A stretch of 64,000 nucleotides of DNA from Allocatelliglobosispora scoriae (lineage in GTDB: Bacteria; Actinomycetota; Actinomycetes; Mycobacteriales; Micromonosporaceae): the NCBI RefSeq assembly GCF_014204945.1, contig NZ_JACHMN010000002.1, positions 2,060,503 to 2,124,502 of the forward strand, in the 5' to 3' direction. The stretch's first letter is position 1. Every line of letters starts with the position of its first letter. The position numbers and the translations under genes were made by a program. A model generated the notes under the pieces. That model was not told the origin of the DNA, made no database searches, and worked only from the letters and a program-made list of their open reading frames with translations. Positions 9,202 through 18,755 of the stretch are shown here, piece after piece.

Positions 9202-12200
9202 CTACATCAGGCGGGCCGCGAGGTCGGCGATCCGTTGGCCGTCGTGCTCGCGCAGCAGCGATCGCAGGTTGACCAGCGCCCGGCCGCTCTCCGGGATGAA
9301 GCCGAGCTGCTGCACGATGCGCCGCCAACTGTCGTCGTCGTCGACCGCGGCGGCGAGCAGCTGCAGCCCGCGCCGGGAGCCGACGAGCTGGTGCAGGCCG
9401 CGTTGCAGGGCCGGCCAGCGGGTGACGATCTCGGAGAGGCCGAGCAGCCGCTGCGCCCGGGTCAGCGCGTCGGCCGGATCGCTCACCGGATCGATGTCGT
9501 CGAGCATCCTGACATAGAGCTGCCATACGTTGAGCAGCCTCTTCGCCTCCCGAAGGCTGCGGTCGGGTTGTGCGACGATCCGGCGTACCAGCAGATCTCC
9601 CACGCCGGGATGCAGCTCGAGTGAGGGCCAGGCGGGGTTGGTCGGCGGCGACGGCGCGAGAGGGGCCGCAGCCTCGGCGAGGCGGGTCGGCTCGGCGGCG
9701 GCCTCGGCCGACGGCGCAGCCGGTGCGGCCGGGACCGGCGGATGCTCGGTGGCGGCGTCCGCGACCGGTGGCGGTGCCGGTGCGTCCGCGACCGGCGGCA
9801 GCGGATCACGGCCGGTGACCGAGTCGACGAAGGCCCTGATCCCGTCGTCGAGGATGAGCGGCACCACGACCGGGAGCTGGATCAGCTTGCGCAGGAACGC
9901 CCACCCGGGCGACGGGTCGTCGGCGTGCAGCCCGGCCACCGCGCCCTGCTGGTTGCCGTAGACGCTGTCGAGGTGCGCCACGACGACGGTGGAGTCGAGA
10001 CCGACGACGAACCGGGCCCGCAGCCCGCTGCGCGAGGTCACGTTGGCGAGGAAGAGGTTGATCGCCTCGAAGACGTCGGCGGTCGTGGAGGCGCGGCACC
10101 GGTCCAGGTCGTCGACGAAGACGACCAGGTCGTAACCGGCGGTGTCGAGGTCGTCGACGATGTCGCCGATGTTGTGCTGGTAGAGGTAGAGCGACCCGGC
10201 CCGGGCCCGGCGCAGCGGATCCGGGGCCGGGTCGACCGTTCCGTCGTCGTCGCCGACGTTGAGCCCGTCGAGCACCGGCCCCTGCAGCAGTTCGCTGGGC
10301 AGGTAGTGGGCGGCCTTGCCGAAGCGGCGGCGCAGCGCGGTGTGGACCACGCCGCCGATGACCGTGGCCACCGCGACCAGGATCGCGATCCAGGACGGCG
10401 GGACATCCTCGTGCCCGATCCGCAGCGGCGCACCGAGCTGCGCGATCGCGATCGCCACCGGCGCCACCACCGCCGCGCTCGTGGCGAGCCCGAGGATCGA
10501 CGACCGCGTACGCCGCTGCAGGGTGAGCCGGATCGCGTGCCGGTCGATCCGCCCGAGGTTGCGGGCGAGCCAGTAGCGTTCCCGTTCCCGCTCCGTGGGG
10601 TAGAGCACGACCGCGGCGGCCTCGATGATCTCGTTGGCGAGACCGGCCCAGACCTGCTCGCCGGACTGGTGCGCCCACGGGTTGAACCACGCCGTCACCA
10701 CGCCCCGGGGCCGGGCCTCGGGCCGCGTCGGCAACACGGGTGCCGCGTCGCTGTAGCGGTGGATCTGGCGCAGCACCTGGTCGACGGTGAGCTGCTCGCG
10801 TGCGCCGCCGTTCGGCGGTTCGGGCATCGGCGGCGGCAGGTGCCGGCGCACCAGGTACATCAGGGTCGTCTTGCCGCAGCCCCAGGGCCCGTCGATCCCG
10901 ATCACCGTCGGTGCCGGGCTGCTGCCGCCGGCGTCCGCGGGCCGGCGCAGCTGATCGGCGAGGACCCGGGCCATCCGGTCCCGGCCGACGAGGTCATTCT
11001 TGGTGGGTGCGTCCGAGATGCCCCACATGGACACCGGACCCACCTCGATGGTGCGGATCACCCGGCCGCGCTGCGGATCCCACAGCCGCACGGCACCGTC
11101 GTGCCCGGCCGAGGCGAGCCGGACATCGTTCCCCTCCGACCAGCAGATCAGCGACCAGATCCCGCCGCGATGGCCGGTCATCGGCTCGCCGATCTGCTCA
11201 CCGGTCTCGATGTCCCACACCCGGATCGTGCCGTCCAGCCCGGTCGACGCGAGCCGCGACTCCCCGCTCGGCATGACCCACGCGGCCAGCGCCGCGACCC
11301 GGCCGACGTGGCCGAGCAGCGGCGCGCCCACCGGTTCGCCGGACTCGGCGTCCCACCGGCGGATCGAGCCGTCGTAGCTCGCGGAGATCAGGAGGGTACG
11401 CCCACCGCGGTCGACCGTCGTGATCAGCGCACGCACCCAGCCCGTATGGCCCGTCAGCGGCTCCCCGATCGGCGATCCCGTCTCCGGGTCCCAGCGCCGG
11501 ATCGTCCCGTCGGCGCTGCCCGAGGCGAGGCAGGGACCCGCCGAGCCGGACCATGTGGTCACCGCCATCACCCAGCCCGTATGCCCCAGCAGCGGCTCGC
11601 CGAGCTGGACACCGGCGGTCGGGTCCCACCGCCGGACGGTCCCGTCGAGCCCGCCGGAGACCAGCGCCACCTCGCCGCTGGGCCGCCGCCACGAGGCGAG
11701 CGCGGGAACCCAGCCGTCATGACCGGTCAGCGGCCGACCGAGAACCTCCGACGTGTCCGGACGCCAGATGCGGATCGTGCCGTCGTCACCCGTCGAGGCG
11801 AGCCGCCGCGGACCGGCGTGATCGCGCCAGCTCACCAGTCCCCAGACACCGGCGGTGTGCCCCACCAGCGGCCGCCCGACCAGGTCACCGGTCTCGACGT
11901 TGACGATGCGGATCACGGCGTCGTCGCCGCTCACGGCGAGCACCCGGCCGTGCATGCCCGCGTCCCAGCTCGCCAGCGCCCACAGCCCCGCCGTATGCCC
12001 GACCAGCGGCTCCCCCTGCAGGACACCGGTCTCCAGATCACAGGTACGGATGGCACCCCGGGCACCGACGAAGGTGAGCCGCCCCCGGCCGTTGGAGGCG
12101 GTCCACAGCGTCAGGGTCGGCAGCGATCCGGCGAACTCGGCGAAGGGCTCGCCGACCGGCTGACCGGTCTCCACGTCCCAGCTCCGGATCGTCCCGTCGG

Positions 12201-13005
12201 TTCCGGCCGAGACGAGCCGGGTGCCCCCGTCCGGCAGCGCCCAGGTGACCAGGGTCGGCACCCAACCGCTGTGACCGCGCAGCGGCTCGCCGACCGGTGC
12301 GCCCGTGTCCGGGTTCCAGACCCTGATCAGCCCGTCGTTGCCGGCCGAGGCGAGGCGGGGTGAGCCGTCGGCGGCGATCCAGGCGACCATGGTCCACAGG
12401 CCGGCGCCGTGTTCGAGCCGGACATCGGTGACCTGCCGCCGCAGCTCGGGGTCCCAGATCCGGATCGCGCCGTCGTTGTCGGCGACCGCGAGCCGGGTGC
12501 CCTCGGTGCCGTGCCAGCTCGCCATCGCCGCCAGGCCGTCATGCCCCTCGACCAGTGGTTTCCCCACCATCGTGCCGCGCAGCGGATCCCAGATCCGGAC
12601 CGCGCCGTCCGTGCCCGCCGAGGCGAGCCGAGGGCTGCCGCCGACGCCGTTCCACATGGCTACCGCTCGCACCCACCCGTCATGGCCGGCCACGGGAGCG
12701 CCGATCGGTTCACCGGTGGTGTCGCCCGAGCCGAGACTCCAGGTACGGATGGTGCCGTCCTCACCGGTCGAGACGAGGATCTCGCCGCCGGACCAGCGCC
12801 ACATGGTGAGCAGCCAGACCGCAGCCGTGTGGCCGATCAGCGGTGTTCCGATGCCGACTCCGCGTTCGGGGTCCCAGATCCGGATGGTGCCGTCCGTGCC
12901 GGAGGAGGCGAGGCGGGGTTCACCGTCGAGCGTGTTCCAGGAGGCGAGCGTGCCGACCCCGCCGGGGCGCGGGGCGAGCAGCGGAGTGGTGGCGCCGTCG
13001 AACAT
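9202..13005 (-). CDS. WD40-repeat protein fused to KAP-family P-loop NTPase
   Basis: 1267 aa. Residues 1-650 contain 14 WD-like repeats, each ending in forms such as GTDGTIRIWDPERG, enough for two seven-bladed propellers. A KAP-type NTPase follows: Walker A IDGPWGCGKTTLMYLV near residue 710 and Walker B DLVVFVDDLDRC near 962. Two hydrophobic segments (about 835-890) lie between the Walker motifs, the classic KAP arrangement that tethers the ATPase to the membrane. After a Pro/Ala-rich linker (about 1070-1125) a helical C-terminus remains. The next gene encodes the GrpE-like protein 37 bases on. I infer a membrane sensor whose propellers bind ligands or partners. Confidence 0.92.
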   Translation of the reverse strand: MFDGATTPLLAPRPGGVGTLASWNTLDGEPRLASSGTDGTIRIWDPERGVGIGTPLIGHTAAVWLLTMWRWSGGEILVSTGEDGTIRTWSLGSGDTTGEPIGAPVAGHDGWVRAVAMWNGVGGSPRLASAGTDGAVRIWDPLRGTMVGKPLVEGHDGLAAMASWHGTEGTRLAVADNDGAIRIWDPELRRQVTDVRLEHGAGLWTMVAWIAADGSPRLASAGNDGLIRVWNPDTGAPVGEPLRGHSGWVPTLVTWALPDGGTRLVSAGTDGTIRSWDVETGQPVGEPFAEFAGSLPTLTLWTASNGRGRLTFVGARGAIRTCDLETGVLQGEPLVGHTAGLWALASWDAGMHGRVLAVSGDDAVIRIVNVETGDLVGRPLVGHTAGVWGLVSWRDHAGPRRLASTGDDGTIRIWRPDTSEVLGRPLTGHDGWVPALASWRRPSGEVALVSGGLDGTVRRWDPTAGVQLGEPLLGHTGWVMAVTTWSGSAGPCLASGSADGTIRRWDPETGSPIGEPLTGHTGWVRALITTVDRGGRTLLISASYDGSIRRWDAESGEPVGAPLLGHVGRVAALAAWVMPSGESRLASTGLDGTIRVWDIETGEQIGEPMTGHRGGIWSLICWSEGNDVRLASAGHDGAVRLWDPQRGRVIRTIEVGPVSMWGISDAPTKNDLVGRDRMARVLADQLRRPADAGGSSPAPTVIGIDGPWGCGKTTLMYLVRRHLPPPMPEPPNGGAREQLTVDQVLRQIHRYSDAAPVLPTRPEARPRGVVTAWFNPWAHQSGEQVWAGLANEIIEAAAVVLYPTERERERYWLARNLGRIDRHAIRLTLQRRTRSSILGLATSAAVVAPVAIAIAQLGAPLRIGHEDVPPSWIAILVAVATVIGGVVHTALRRRFGKAAHYLPSELLQGPVLDGLNVGDDDGTVDPAPDPLRRARAGSLYLYQHNIGDIVDDLDTAGYDLVVFVDDLDRCRASTTADVFEAINLFLANVTSRSGLRARFVVGLDSTVVVAHLDSVYGNQQGAVAGLHADDPSPGWAFLRKLIQLPVVVPLILDDGIRAFVDSVTGRDPLPPVADAPAPPPVADAATEHPPVPAAPAAPSAEAAAEPTRLAEAAAPLAPSPPTNPAWPSLELHPGVGDLLVRRIVAQPDRSLREAKRLLNVWQLYVRMLDDIDPVSDPADALTRAQRLLGLSEIVTRWPALQRGLHQLVGSRRGLQLLAAAVDDDDSWRRIVQQLGFIPESGRALVNLRSLLREHDGQRIADLAARLM

Positions 13006-13089
13006 CGAGCGCTCCGATCATCAGCGGAGGCTCCATTGTCGACGATGAATGCGACTAACCCTGCAAGTCTGCTATGCCATGTCGCATTG

Positions 13090-14058
13090 CTAGACGGGCG
13101 CCGGGACCAATTCCCGCTTCACGGAGCGCTCTTCCTCAGCACTGAGCATGGTCATCGGATTGTCGACGCAGCGGGCGGTCACCGTCGATGTCAATGGCGA
13201 AGAACTGGCCTGATATGTCAGGCCGATCTCGCACTCCTGCTCGGCGACGACGTCGACCGGCTGATCCAGGAAGACGATCTGCGGATTGAGCAGGAAGTCC
13301 GTCGGCTCAGATGACCAGTCCCCGCCCTCGACGAACTGCAGCCGGTAGCCGATCTGGACGGCATTGGCCACGCCGTCCCTGGTGGCGACCACCCGTGCGG
13401 TCTCCCGGATGCCGAAGTCCTGGGGCGCGACATCACCGAAGGTCGTCTTCAGGTAGGTCGCGCGCTCGGTCAGCGACACATCGCCGGGAAGGGTTCGGAA
13501 GCGGGAGTCATAACTGAACGTGAGCCCGTACAGCTTGTCCTCGGCGCTGATCAGCTGAACGTCGTTCTCCATCGCGTACGGGATGACGGCGCCGCCCGGT
13601 TTCAGGAAATGCTTGAGGTTGGCGACGATCTGCAGCTGCGGCTCATAGAAGAACCCGGCGCTGATGACCTCGCTGATGATGACGTCGACTTCCTCGCTGA
13701 GCCGCACCGTGGTGGCGTCGGCCTGGATCGCGATGATCCGGTCCTGGAGGTTGTTGCGCTTGGCGTTCTCATTGATGACGTCTATGTAGTCCTTGTTGAG
13801 CTCCACGCAGTAGACACGGGCGGCACCCGCCTGTGCCGCGAGCAGTCCGAGCAGCCCGGTACCGCTACCGCCGTCGACGACCACATCGCCCGGCTTGACG
13901 ACCGCGCGTATCGCCTCCTGGAAGAGTTCCACCCGCCGCACGTCATAGAGGCAGGACTGGATGTCGTAGGAGGTGAATATCTTCTCCCGGTCATTGCGGC
14001 GGGAGGCCGACAATCTGCGAATCAGACCGGCCGACATCCTGCCGATGAACCTCAACAC
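13090..14058 (-). CDS. PRMT-like SAM-dependent methyltransferase
   Basis: 322 aa, GTG start with GAGGAA upstream. Motif I is VVVDGGSGTGLLGLLAAQAG (about 58-77), followed by VYCVELN. Motif III and the 'double-E' loop appear as DVIISEVISAGFFYE, which matches the SE(x)nE pattern of protein arginine methyltransferases. A beta-barrel-like C-terminal half follows, as in PRMTs. It lies 84 bases upstream of the WD40-KAP gene on the same strand and may be co-transcribed with it. Many bacterial PRMT-like enzymes methylate small molecules or peptides, so protein arginine methylation is unproven. Confidence 0.85.
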   Translation of the reverse strand: MLRFIGRMSAGLIRRLSASRRNDREKIFTSYDIQSCLYDVRRVELFQEAIRAVVKPGDVVVDGGSGTGLLGLLAAQAGAARVYCVELNKDYIDVINENAKRNNLQDRIIAIQADATTVRLSEEVDVIISEVISAGFFYEPQLQIVANLKHFLKPGGAVIPYAMENDVQLISAEDKLYGLTFSYDSRFRTLPGDVSLTERATYLKTTFGDVAPQDFGIRETARVVATRDGVANAVQIGYRLQFVEGGDWSSEPTDFLLNPQIVFLDQPVDVVAEQECEIGLTYQASSSPLTSTVTARCVDNPMTMLSAEEERSVKRELVPAPV

Positions 14059-14749
14059 AATTCCTCCATGCCAAGAGCCACGGCAGGGCCGCGCCGTTCG
14101 ACGTACCTACTGTTGTGCGGCCAAAGCCCCGGAACGGTAAACGACAAAACATCCCGTAAGTGACTAGATAGGCTAAAGCTAGCCAAAGCGCACTCACGGG
14201 ATCAGCCGCTTCCCGTCGATGGCATCGACATGTGTGGCTATCACAATAGAACATAAGCTGTCCGGGGCTCATCCCCTAACGGGTCGATTCCCGGGCCTAC
14301 CGAGCCGCCGACAGCAGCGAGCCGTGGGCCGGCGAGCCGGCAGGCAACGATAGGACACCTGGTAAAGGCCGGTGTTCACACGACAGTTCGATCATCGGCT
14401 GAACGATGGTTCATTAGTGCCGACCTTCAGTACCCCACCGGATGGCGAATTGATGCATCCATGCGGACGAGCGCTTATGGCTACCGGCGTACTGGAGATT
14501 GATGACTGGCCACTTCCTGCCAACGGCCGCAGCGACGGGTCTCGCCTCAGCGGTTCACGGCTCGGGGATGAAGCCCGCACCTCCTCGTCAACGACCGGAC
14601 CCGTCGAAGACCACGGAACAGTCCGGATGAGTACACATCCGGCCCACGAGCGGCCGTAGCCCCGAGATTTCAGCCTAGAAGGGCTCTCCACCACTTTCTT
14701 CTCCTCGACGGTGCTGCGATACCCGCGAGCCACACCCCTTGTCGGCGAC
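14059..14749. other. Long intergenic region upstream of PRMT-like gene
   Basis: About 690 bases between the stop of the permease-monooxygenase gene and the start of the PRMT-like gene, both minus strand. No frame looks coding. It must contain the promoter of the methyltransferase and perhaps of the whole downstream KAP/Hsp70 block. AT-rich stretches near 14150-14260 are the likeliest place. Confidence 0.4.
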
Positions 14750-17560
14750 CTACGCCGTGACGGTCTCCGTTGTCCGGACCGGGGCCGCCGCGCCTGGCGT
14801 GTAACCGAACCGGTCGCACACATCGCGCAGCAGCACCTGGTAGGCATGGTCGTCGACGAAGTACTCGTGCTTGGGCGAGTCCACGAACCGCTTGCCGCCG
14901 CGCAGGTCCGGCCGGTCGATCTGCTTCGACGCCCGCCAGGCCCGCCACTCCACGCCGCCGAGTTCCCGCAGGGTGATGTCGACGATCGCGGCACTCGCCA
15001 TGTCGTCGAAGCGCGGGAACGCCGCTCCGGCGAAGTCGCTGAGCCCGAGCACCGTGAGCCCGTCATGGCTGCGGCTGAACATGTTGAGGTAGAGGTCGGG
15101 TCGGCCGGTGGAGCCCTGGTAGAGGGTCGGTGCCAGGAACGGGAGCTGCCGCTCGAAGCCGGTCGCGGCGATGATGATGTCGATCTGCTCGGCTGTCCCG
15201 TCGGCGTAGCGGACCCCGTGCGGGAGGAGTTCCGCGATGTCGGGACGGGCCGCGATGTGCCCCTGCGCCAGGTAGCCCAGCAGGTCGCTGGTGATCGTCG
15301 GGTGGCCGTGGAGCACCGTGTGATCCGGGGCCGGCAGCCCCAGCCCGGTGACGTCCCCGGCGAGCTTCTCGATCAGCTCCGCGGTGTCCGGCGGCAGCGT
15401 CATGGCGTCGGGAAGGTCGAGGATGCCGGCGAGGATCGCGTCGGTCGGCACGTCGCCGACGTGTCGGGGGATGAAGCGGTGGCCCCGGCGTACCGACAGG
15501 CAGACCGCCGCTCCGGCCCGGGCCACCTCGCAGGCGATCTCGGCGCCCGCGTTGCCCGCGCCGACCACCAGCACCCGCTTGCCGGCGAGCCCGGACGCCG
15601 ACTGATAGCTCGCCGAGTGCCAGACCTGGCCCTGGAACTGCTGCAGACCGGGCCAGGACGGCAGCGTCGGGTTCCAGGCCGTCCCCGGTGCCGCGATGAC
15701 GCCGGAGTAGTAGCGGAAGTCGCCGTTGGTCAGGGTCACCAGCCAGCCGATGCCGTCGGGCTTGACCCAGGTGACCGCCGTGTTGAACGTGACGCGCCGG
15801 GTCAGGTCGAAGGCGTCGGCATAGGCGCGGACGTAATCGCGCACCTGCGGCCACGAGGGGTAGTCCGGGTATCCGCTCGGCATGGGGAAGTCGGCGAATC
15901 CCGAGGTGAGCTTCGAGGAGATCGCGACGCAGCCGTCGTAGACCGGGCTGCCGAACCGCTCGGAGTTCCAGATGCCGCCGATCTCGTGGTGGCTCTCGAA
16001 CCAGTCGAACGGGATGCCCTCCTCGGTGAGGCGGCGGGCCATCGCCAACCCGGCCGGACCCGCCCCGATCAGGCAGTAGCGGCGGGTCCACTGCGGGGGT
16101 CGGCGTACCTCGCGGGCCTGCGGGCGCATGCGGCTCTCGGCGATGCGGGCATAGCGGGCGGGACGCCGGGCCCGGATCACCAGGCCCGTCACCACACCAC
16201 CGGCCATCACGGCGACGAAGAACCAGGGCAGGGCCGTGACGATGGCGGACGGGCCGCCCATCAGGCCGGTGAAGTTGAGCAGCAGGAAGATCGTCGCACC
16301 GAGCAGGCCGACCGCACCGACTCCGGGCAGGATCAGCGTCTTCCAGTAACGGCCCTGGCCCCGACGGCGGAAGAAGGCGACGATCGCCACCGCCGCCACC
16401 GACTGGAGACCGACGATGCCCAGCGTGGCGAGGGTGACCGCACCCTGGGCCAGGACCCGGTAGGGGTCGAGGTCGGCCAGGACGGCGACGCCGACGATGA
16501 CCGCCGAACCGATGCTCACCACCACGCTGCCGAGCTGCGGGCTGCGGTGGCGGGAGTGCAGCTGCCCCAGCGCGGCGGGCAGGATCCGGTCCCGGCCGAG
16601 AACGAAGAGGTAGCGGCTGGCGGCGTTGTGGAACGCCAGCATCCCCGCGCACGCCGCCACGATGAAGAGCACGGCCGCGGCCGAACGAAGGGCCTCCCCG
16701 CCGTACGCGGCCATCTGGTCGAAGACGAGGGCGGACTGCCCCGACACCTTCTCCTCGATCTCGTCGCCGCCGATGGAGCCGACGAGGATCCAGGTGCTGA
16801 GCACGTAGAACAGGCCCATGCAGGCCACGGCGGCATAGATGGCCCTCGGCACGGTCCGTTCCGGCTCGACCGTCTCCTCGCCGTAGAGCGCGGCGGTCTC
16901 CAGCCCCACGAAGCTCGTGAAGGCGAACATCACCGCGATCCCCGGCGAGCCGGAGAAGACCGTCCCCGGCGAGAACGAGGTCGCCGGGAAGGCGTCGAGG
17001 CCCTTGGAGAAGATGACCGCCACGTCGAAGACCGCGATCACCGCGAACGCCAGCACCATGGCGGTGCCGAGGACCTTCGCCGACAGGTGCAGGGACCGGT
17101 AGCCCATGAGGCTCACGAACGCCAGTGCCGCGACGCTGCCCCAGACCCAGCTGATCTGCGCACCGAACTCGGCGGCGATGACGGTGAGGAAGTACCCCGT
17201 GGCGCCGGCGATCCCGGCGACGTTCACCGTGTAGGCGACGATGGCGAGCAGGGCCGCACCGATCGCCGGTGGACGCCCGATGCCTCGCGCGATATAGGTG
17301 TAGAACGCACCCGTGTTGATCACCCGGCGGCTGATCGCGGCGTACCCGACTGCGAAGCAGAGCAGGACCACCGTGACCGCGAGGTAGGCGGCGGGGTATC
17401 CCGCACCGTTGCCCTGGTCCAGCCCGAGGGATGCCCCGCCGACGAAGGATGTCAGCGGCGAGGCCGCCGAAATGACGAGGAAGAAGATCCATGCCGTGCT
17501 CAGCCGCCGGTGGCTGGAGACTTTGCCTTGCGGCGCCGAACCTGGTCGCGAACGTGTCAT
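14750..17560 (-). CDS. APC-family permease fused to flavin-containing monooxygenase
   Basis: 936 aa. Residues 1-480 are an amino acid-polyamine-organocation permease with about 12 hydrophobic segments and APC features (ISAASPLTSFVGG near the start, GLETAALYGEE near 220). From about residue 490 a flavin-containing monooxygenase begins: FAD fingerprint CLIGAGPAGLAMARRL, then WFESHHEIGGIWN, an NADPH fingerprint VLVVGAGNAGAEIACEV near 663, and the late ATGFERQLPF motif. A single uninterrupted frame with AAGGAGG before the ATG supports a true fusion. I infer that it imports an amine or amino acid and oxidises it at the inner membrane face. Both halves look complete. Confidence 0.93.
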   Translation of the reverse strand: MTRSRPGSAPQGKVSSHRRLSTAWIFFLVISAASPLTSFVGGASLGLDQGNGAGYPAAYLAVTVVLLCFAVGYAAISRRVINTGAFYTYIARGIGRPPAIGAALLAIVAYTVNVAGIAGATGYFLTVIAAEFGAQISWVWGSVAALAFVSLMGYRSLHLSAKVLGTAMVLAFAVIAVFDVAVIFSKGLDAFPATSFSPGTVFSGSPGIAVMFAFTSFVGLETAALYGEETVEPERTVPRAIYAAVACMGLFYVLSTWILVGSIGGDEIEEKVSGQSALVFDQMAAYGGEALRSAAAVLFIVAACAGMLAFHNAASRYLFVLGRDRILPAALGQLHSRHRSPQLGSVVVSIGSAVIVGVAVLADLDPYRVLAQGAVTLATLGIVGLQSVAAVAIVAFFRRRGQGRYWKTLILPGVGAVGLLGATIFLLLNFTGLMGGPSAIVTALPWFFVAVMAGGVVTGLVIRARRPARYARIAESRMRPQAREVRRPPQWTRRYCLIGAGPAGLAMARRLTEEGIPFDWFESHHEIGGIWNSERFGSPVYDGCVAISSKLTSGFADFPMPSGYPDYPSWPQVRDYVRAYADAFDLTRRVTFNTAVTWVKPDGIGWLVTLTNGDFRYYSGVIAAPGTAWNPTLPSWPGLQQFQGQVWHSASYQSASGLAGKRVLVVGAGNAGAEIACEVARAGAAVCLSVRRGHRFIPRHVGDVPTDAILAGILDLPDAMTLPPDTAELIEKLAGDVTGLGLPAPDHTVLHGHPTITSDLLGYLAQGHIAARPDIAELLPHGVRYADGTAEQIDIIIAATGFERQLPFLAPTLYQGSTGRPDLYLNMFSRSHDGLTVLGLSDFAGAAFPRFDDMASAAIVDITLRELGGVEWRAWRASKQIDRPDLRGGKRFVDSPKHEYFVDDHAYQVLLRDVCDRFGYTPGAAAPVRTTETVTA

Positions 17561-17667
17561 GGATCCTCCTTGACCAGGAAATGTGCAACCGTCGATGGCA
17601 AAATTCCATGGTCATAATGACGACCAGCAGACCCTACGAGCCCGCAAGCTCACCGCACCTCATACAT

Positions 17668-18632
17668 ATGGACCCAGATGATCAACGATCGCCCAATACG
17701 TCCGTGAAATGCCCAGCATGCGGGCTCGAAACGGAGTGGCCGACCGGGGTTCGGTCGCCGATGATGGCCGTGATGACATCCCCGCAGCAGTCCCGGCACT
17801 ACGCCGACCCCGCGACGCTGGAGGGCGGCCTGCAGATCGGCCACGGCCGCGCCGCCTACCAGGCACAGCACACCGACGCGGCCGGTCCGGCGGTCTACCG
17901 CTGCAGTGGCAGCCCTTCGCCGGTGCCAGCGCGACCCGGCCCCGGCCGCTGCGGGAGTCCGCCGACCGGGCGCTGCTGGACCTGATCGCCGATCGGGCGG
18001 CGAAGACCGACGATCTCCGCACGGCGCTGGCCGAGCTGCGCCATCGACAGGCGAGCAGCGAGCTGCTCGGCATCGTCGACGAACGCGGCCCCGGCTGGTG
18101 GGTCCCCGGACTGGGCCGAGCCGTCGAGCACGCCGCCACCCGCGACCCGATCCGGGCGGTCCCCCTCGCCCGCGGCTGGATCGTCAGCGGCGATCTCCAG
18201 CTGAGCTGGTTCGGCGGCGTGATCCTGGCGCGGTTCGGCGCCGTCGCGGACACGGCGCTGGTGGTGGCCGAGATGGAGCGGATGTGGCAGCGCGACGACC
18301 TGTGCCATGAACGGCTCATCGAAGCGCTGGCCAGGCACGGGCCTGCGGGCTCGGAGGCGCTGCCGTTCATCCGCATGCTGTGGCGGCGGTCGCCCCACGC
18401 TCGGGTACGCGTCGAGTGCCTGCGAGCCTGGCTGGCGATGGATCCGGCGACGACCGACGAGCCGCTGACGCACGGTCTGCGCGACAGCCAGGAGGACGTC
18501 CGATTGCTGGCGGTCACGCACAGCCCTCGGCATATGCCGGCCCGGGGTCAGCTGGCCTACCTGCGCGACGATCCGCTGGAGGCCGCCGAGGTGCGCGCCG
18601 CCGCCCGCGCCCGCCTGCTGGCCCTCGGCTGA
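17668..18632 (+). pseudogene. Zinc-ribbon/HEAT-like hypothetical protein with an apparent frameshift
   Basis: The N-terminal part reads in one frame from ATG 17668: a zinc-ribbon-like KCPACGLETEW, then HYADPATLEGGLQIGHGRAA and AAGPAVYR. From about 17900 the protein-like sequence continues in another frame: LQWQPFAGA, then a helical region (ADRALLDLIADRAAKTDDLR... to the stop at 18632) that resembles HEAT-type repeats. Adding one C after TACCG at about 17897 would join the two as VYRLQWQPFA. The original frame hits a stop at 17985. This is either a real frameshift mutation or a sequencing error. The family is not recognised. The start lies 107 bases from the divergent permease-monooxygenase start. 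Confidence 0.65.
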
Positions 18633-18755
18633 TCGGGCGGTCCGGCGCGGTGGGCGGTCCCGGTCAGATCAAAGCCACAAACCCTCGGGGGTACGCGGAC
18701 CGCAGCGGGCATGGCGGGCACAGCCATCGACAGATGCACCCGCCGAGATCTCGCG

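Noticed and set aside
9742-12363. Plus-strand frame opposite the WD40-KAP gene
   Set aside because: Its repeats only mirror the WD repeats in antisense; no domain sense.
14711-17617. 968-codon plus-strand frame
   Set aside because: Antisense shadow of the permease-monooxygenase gene; composition is low-complexity.
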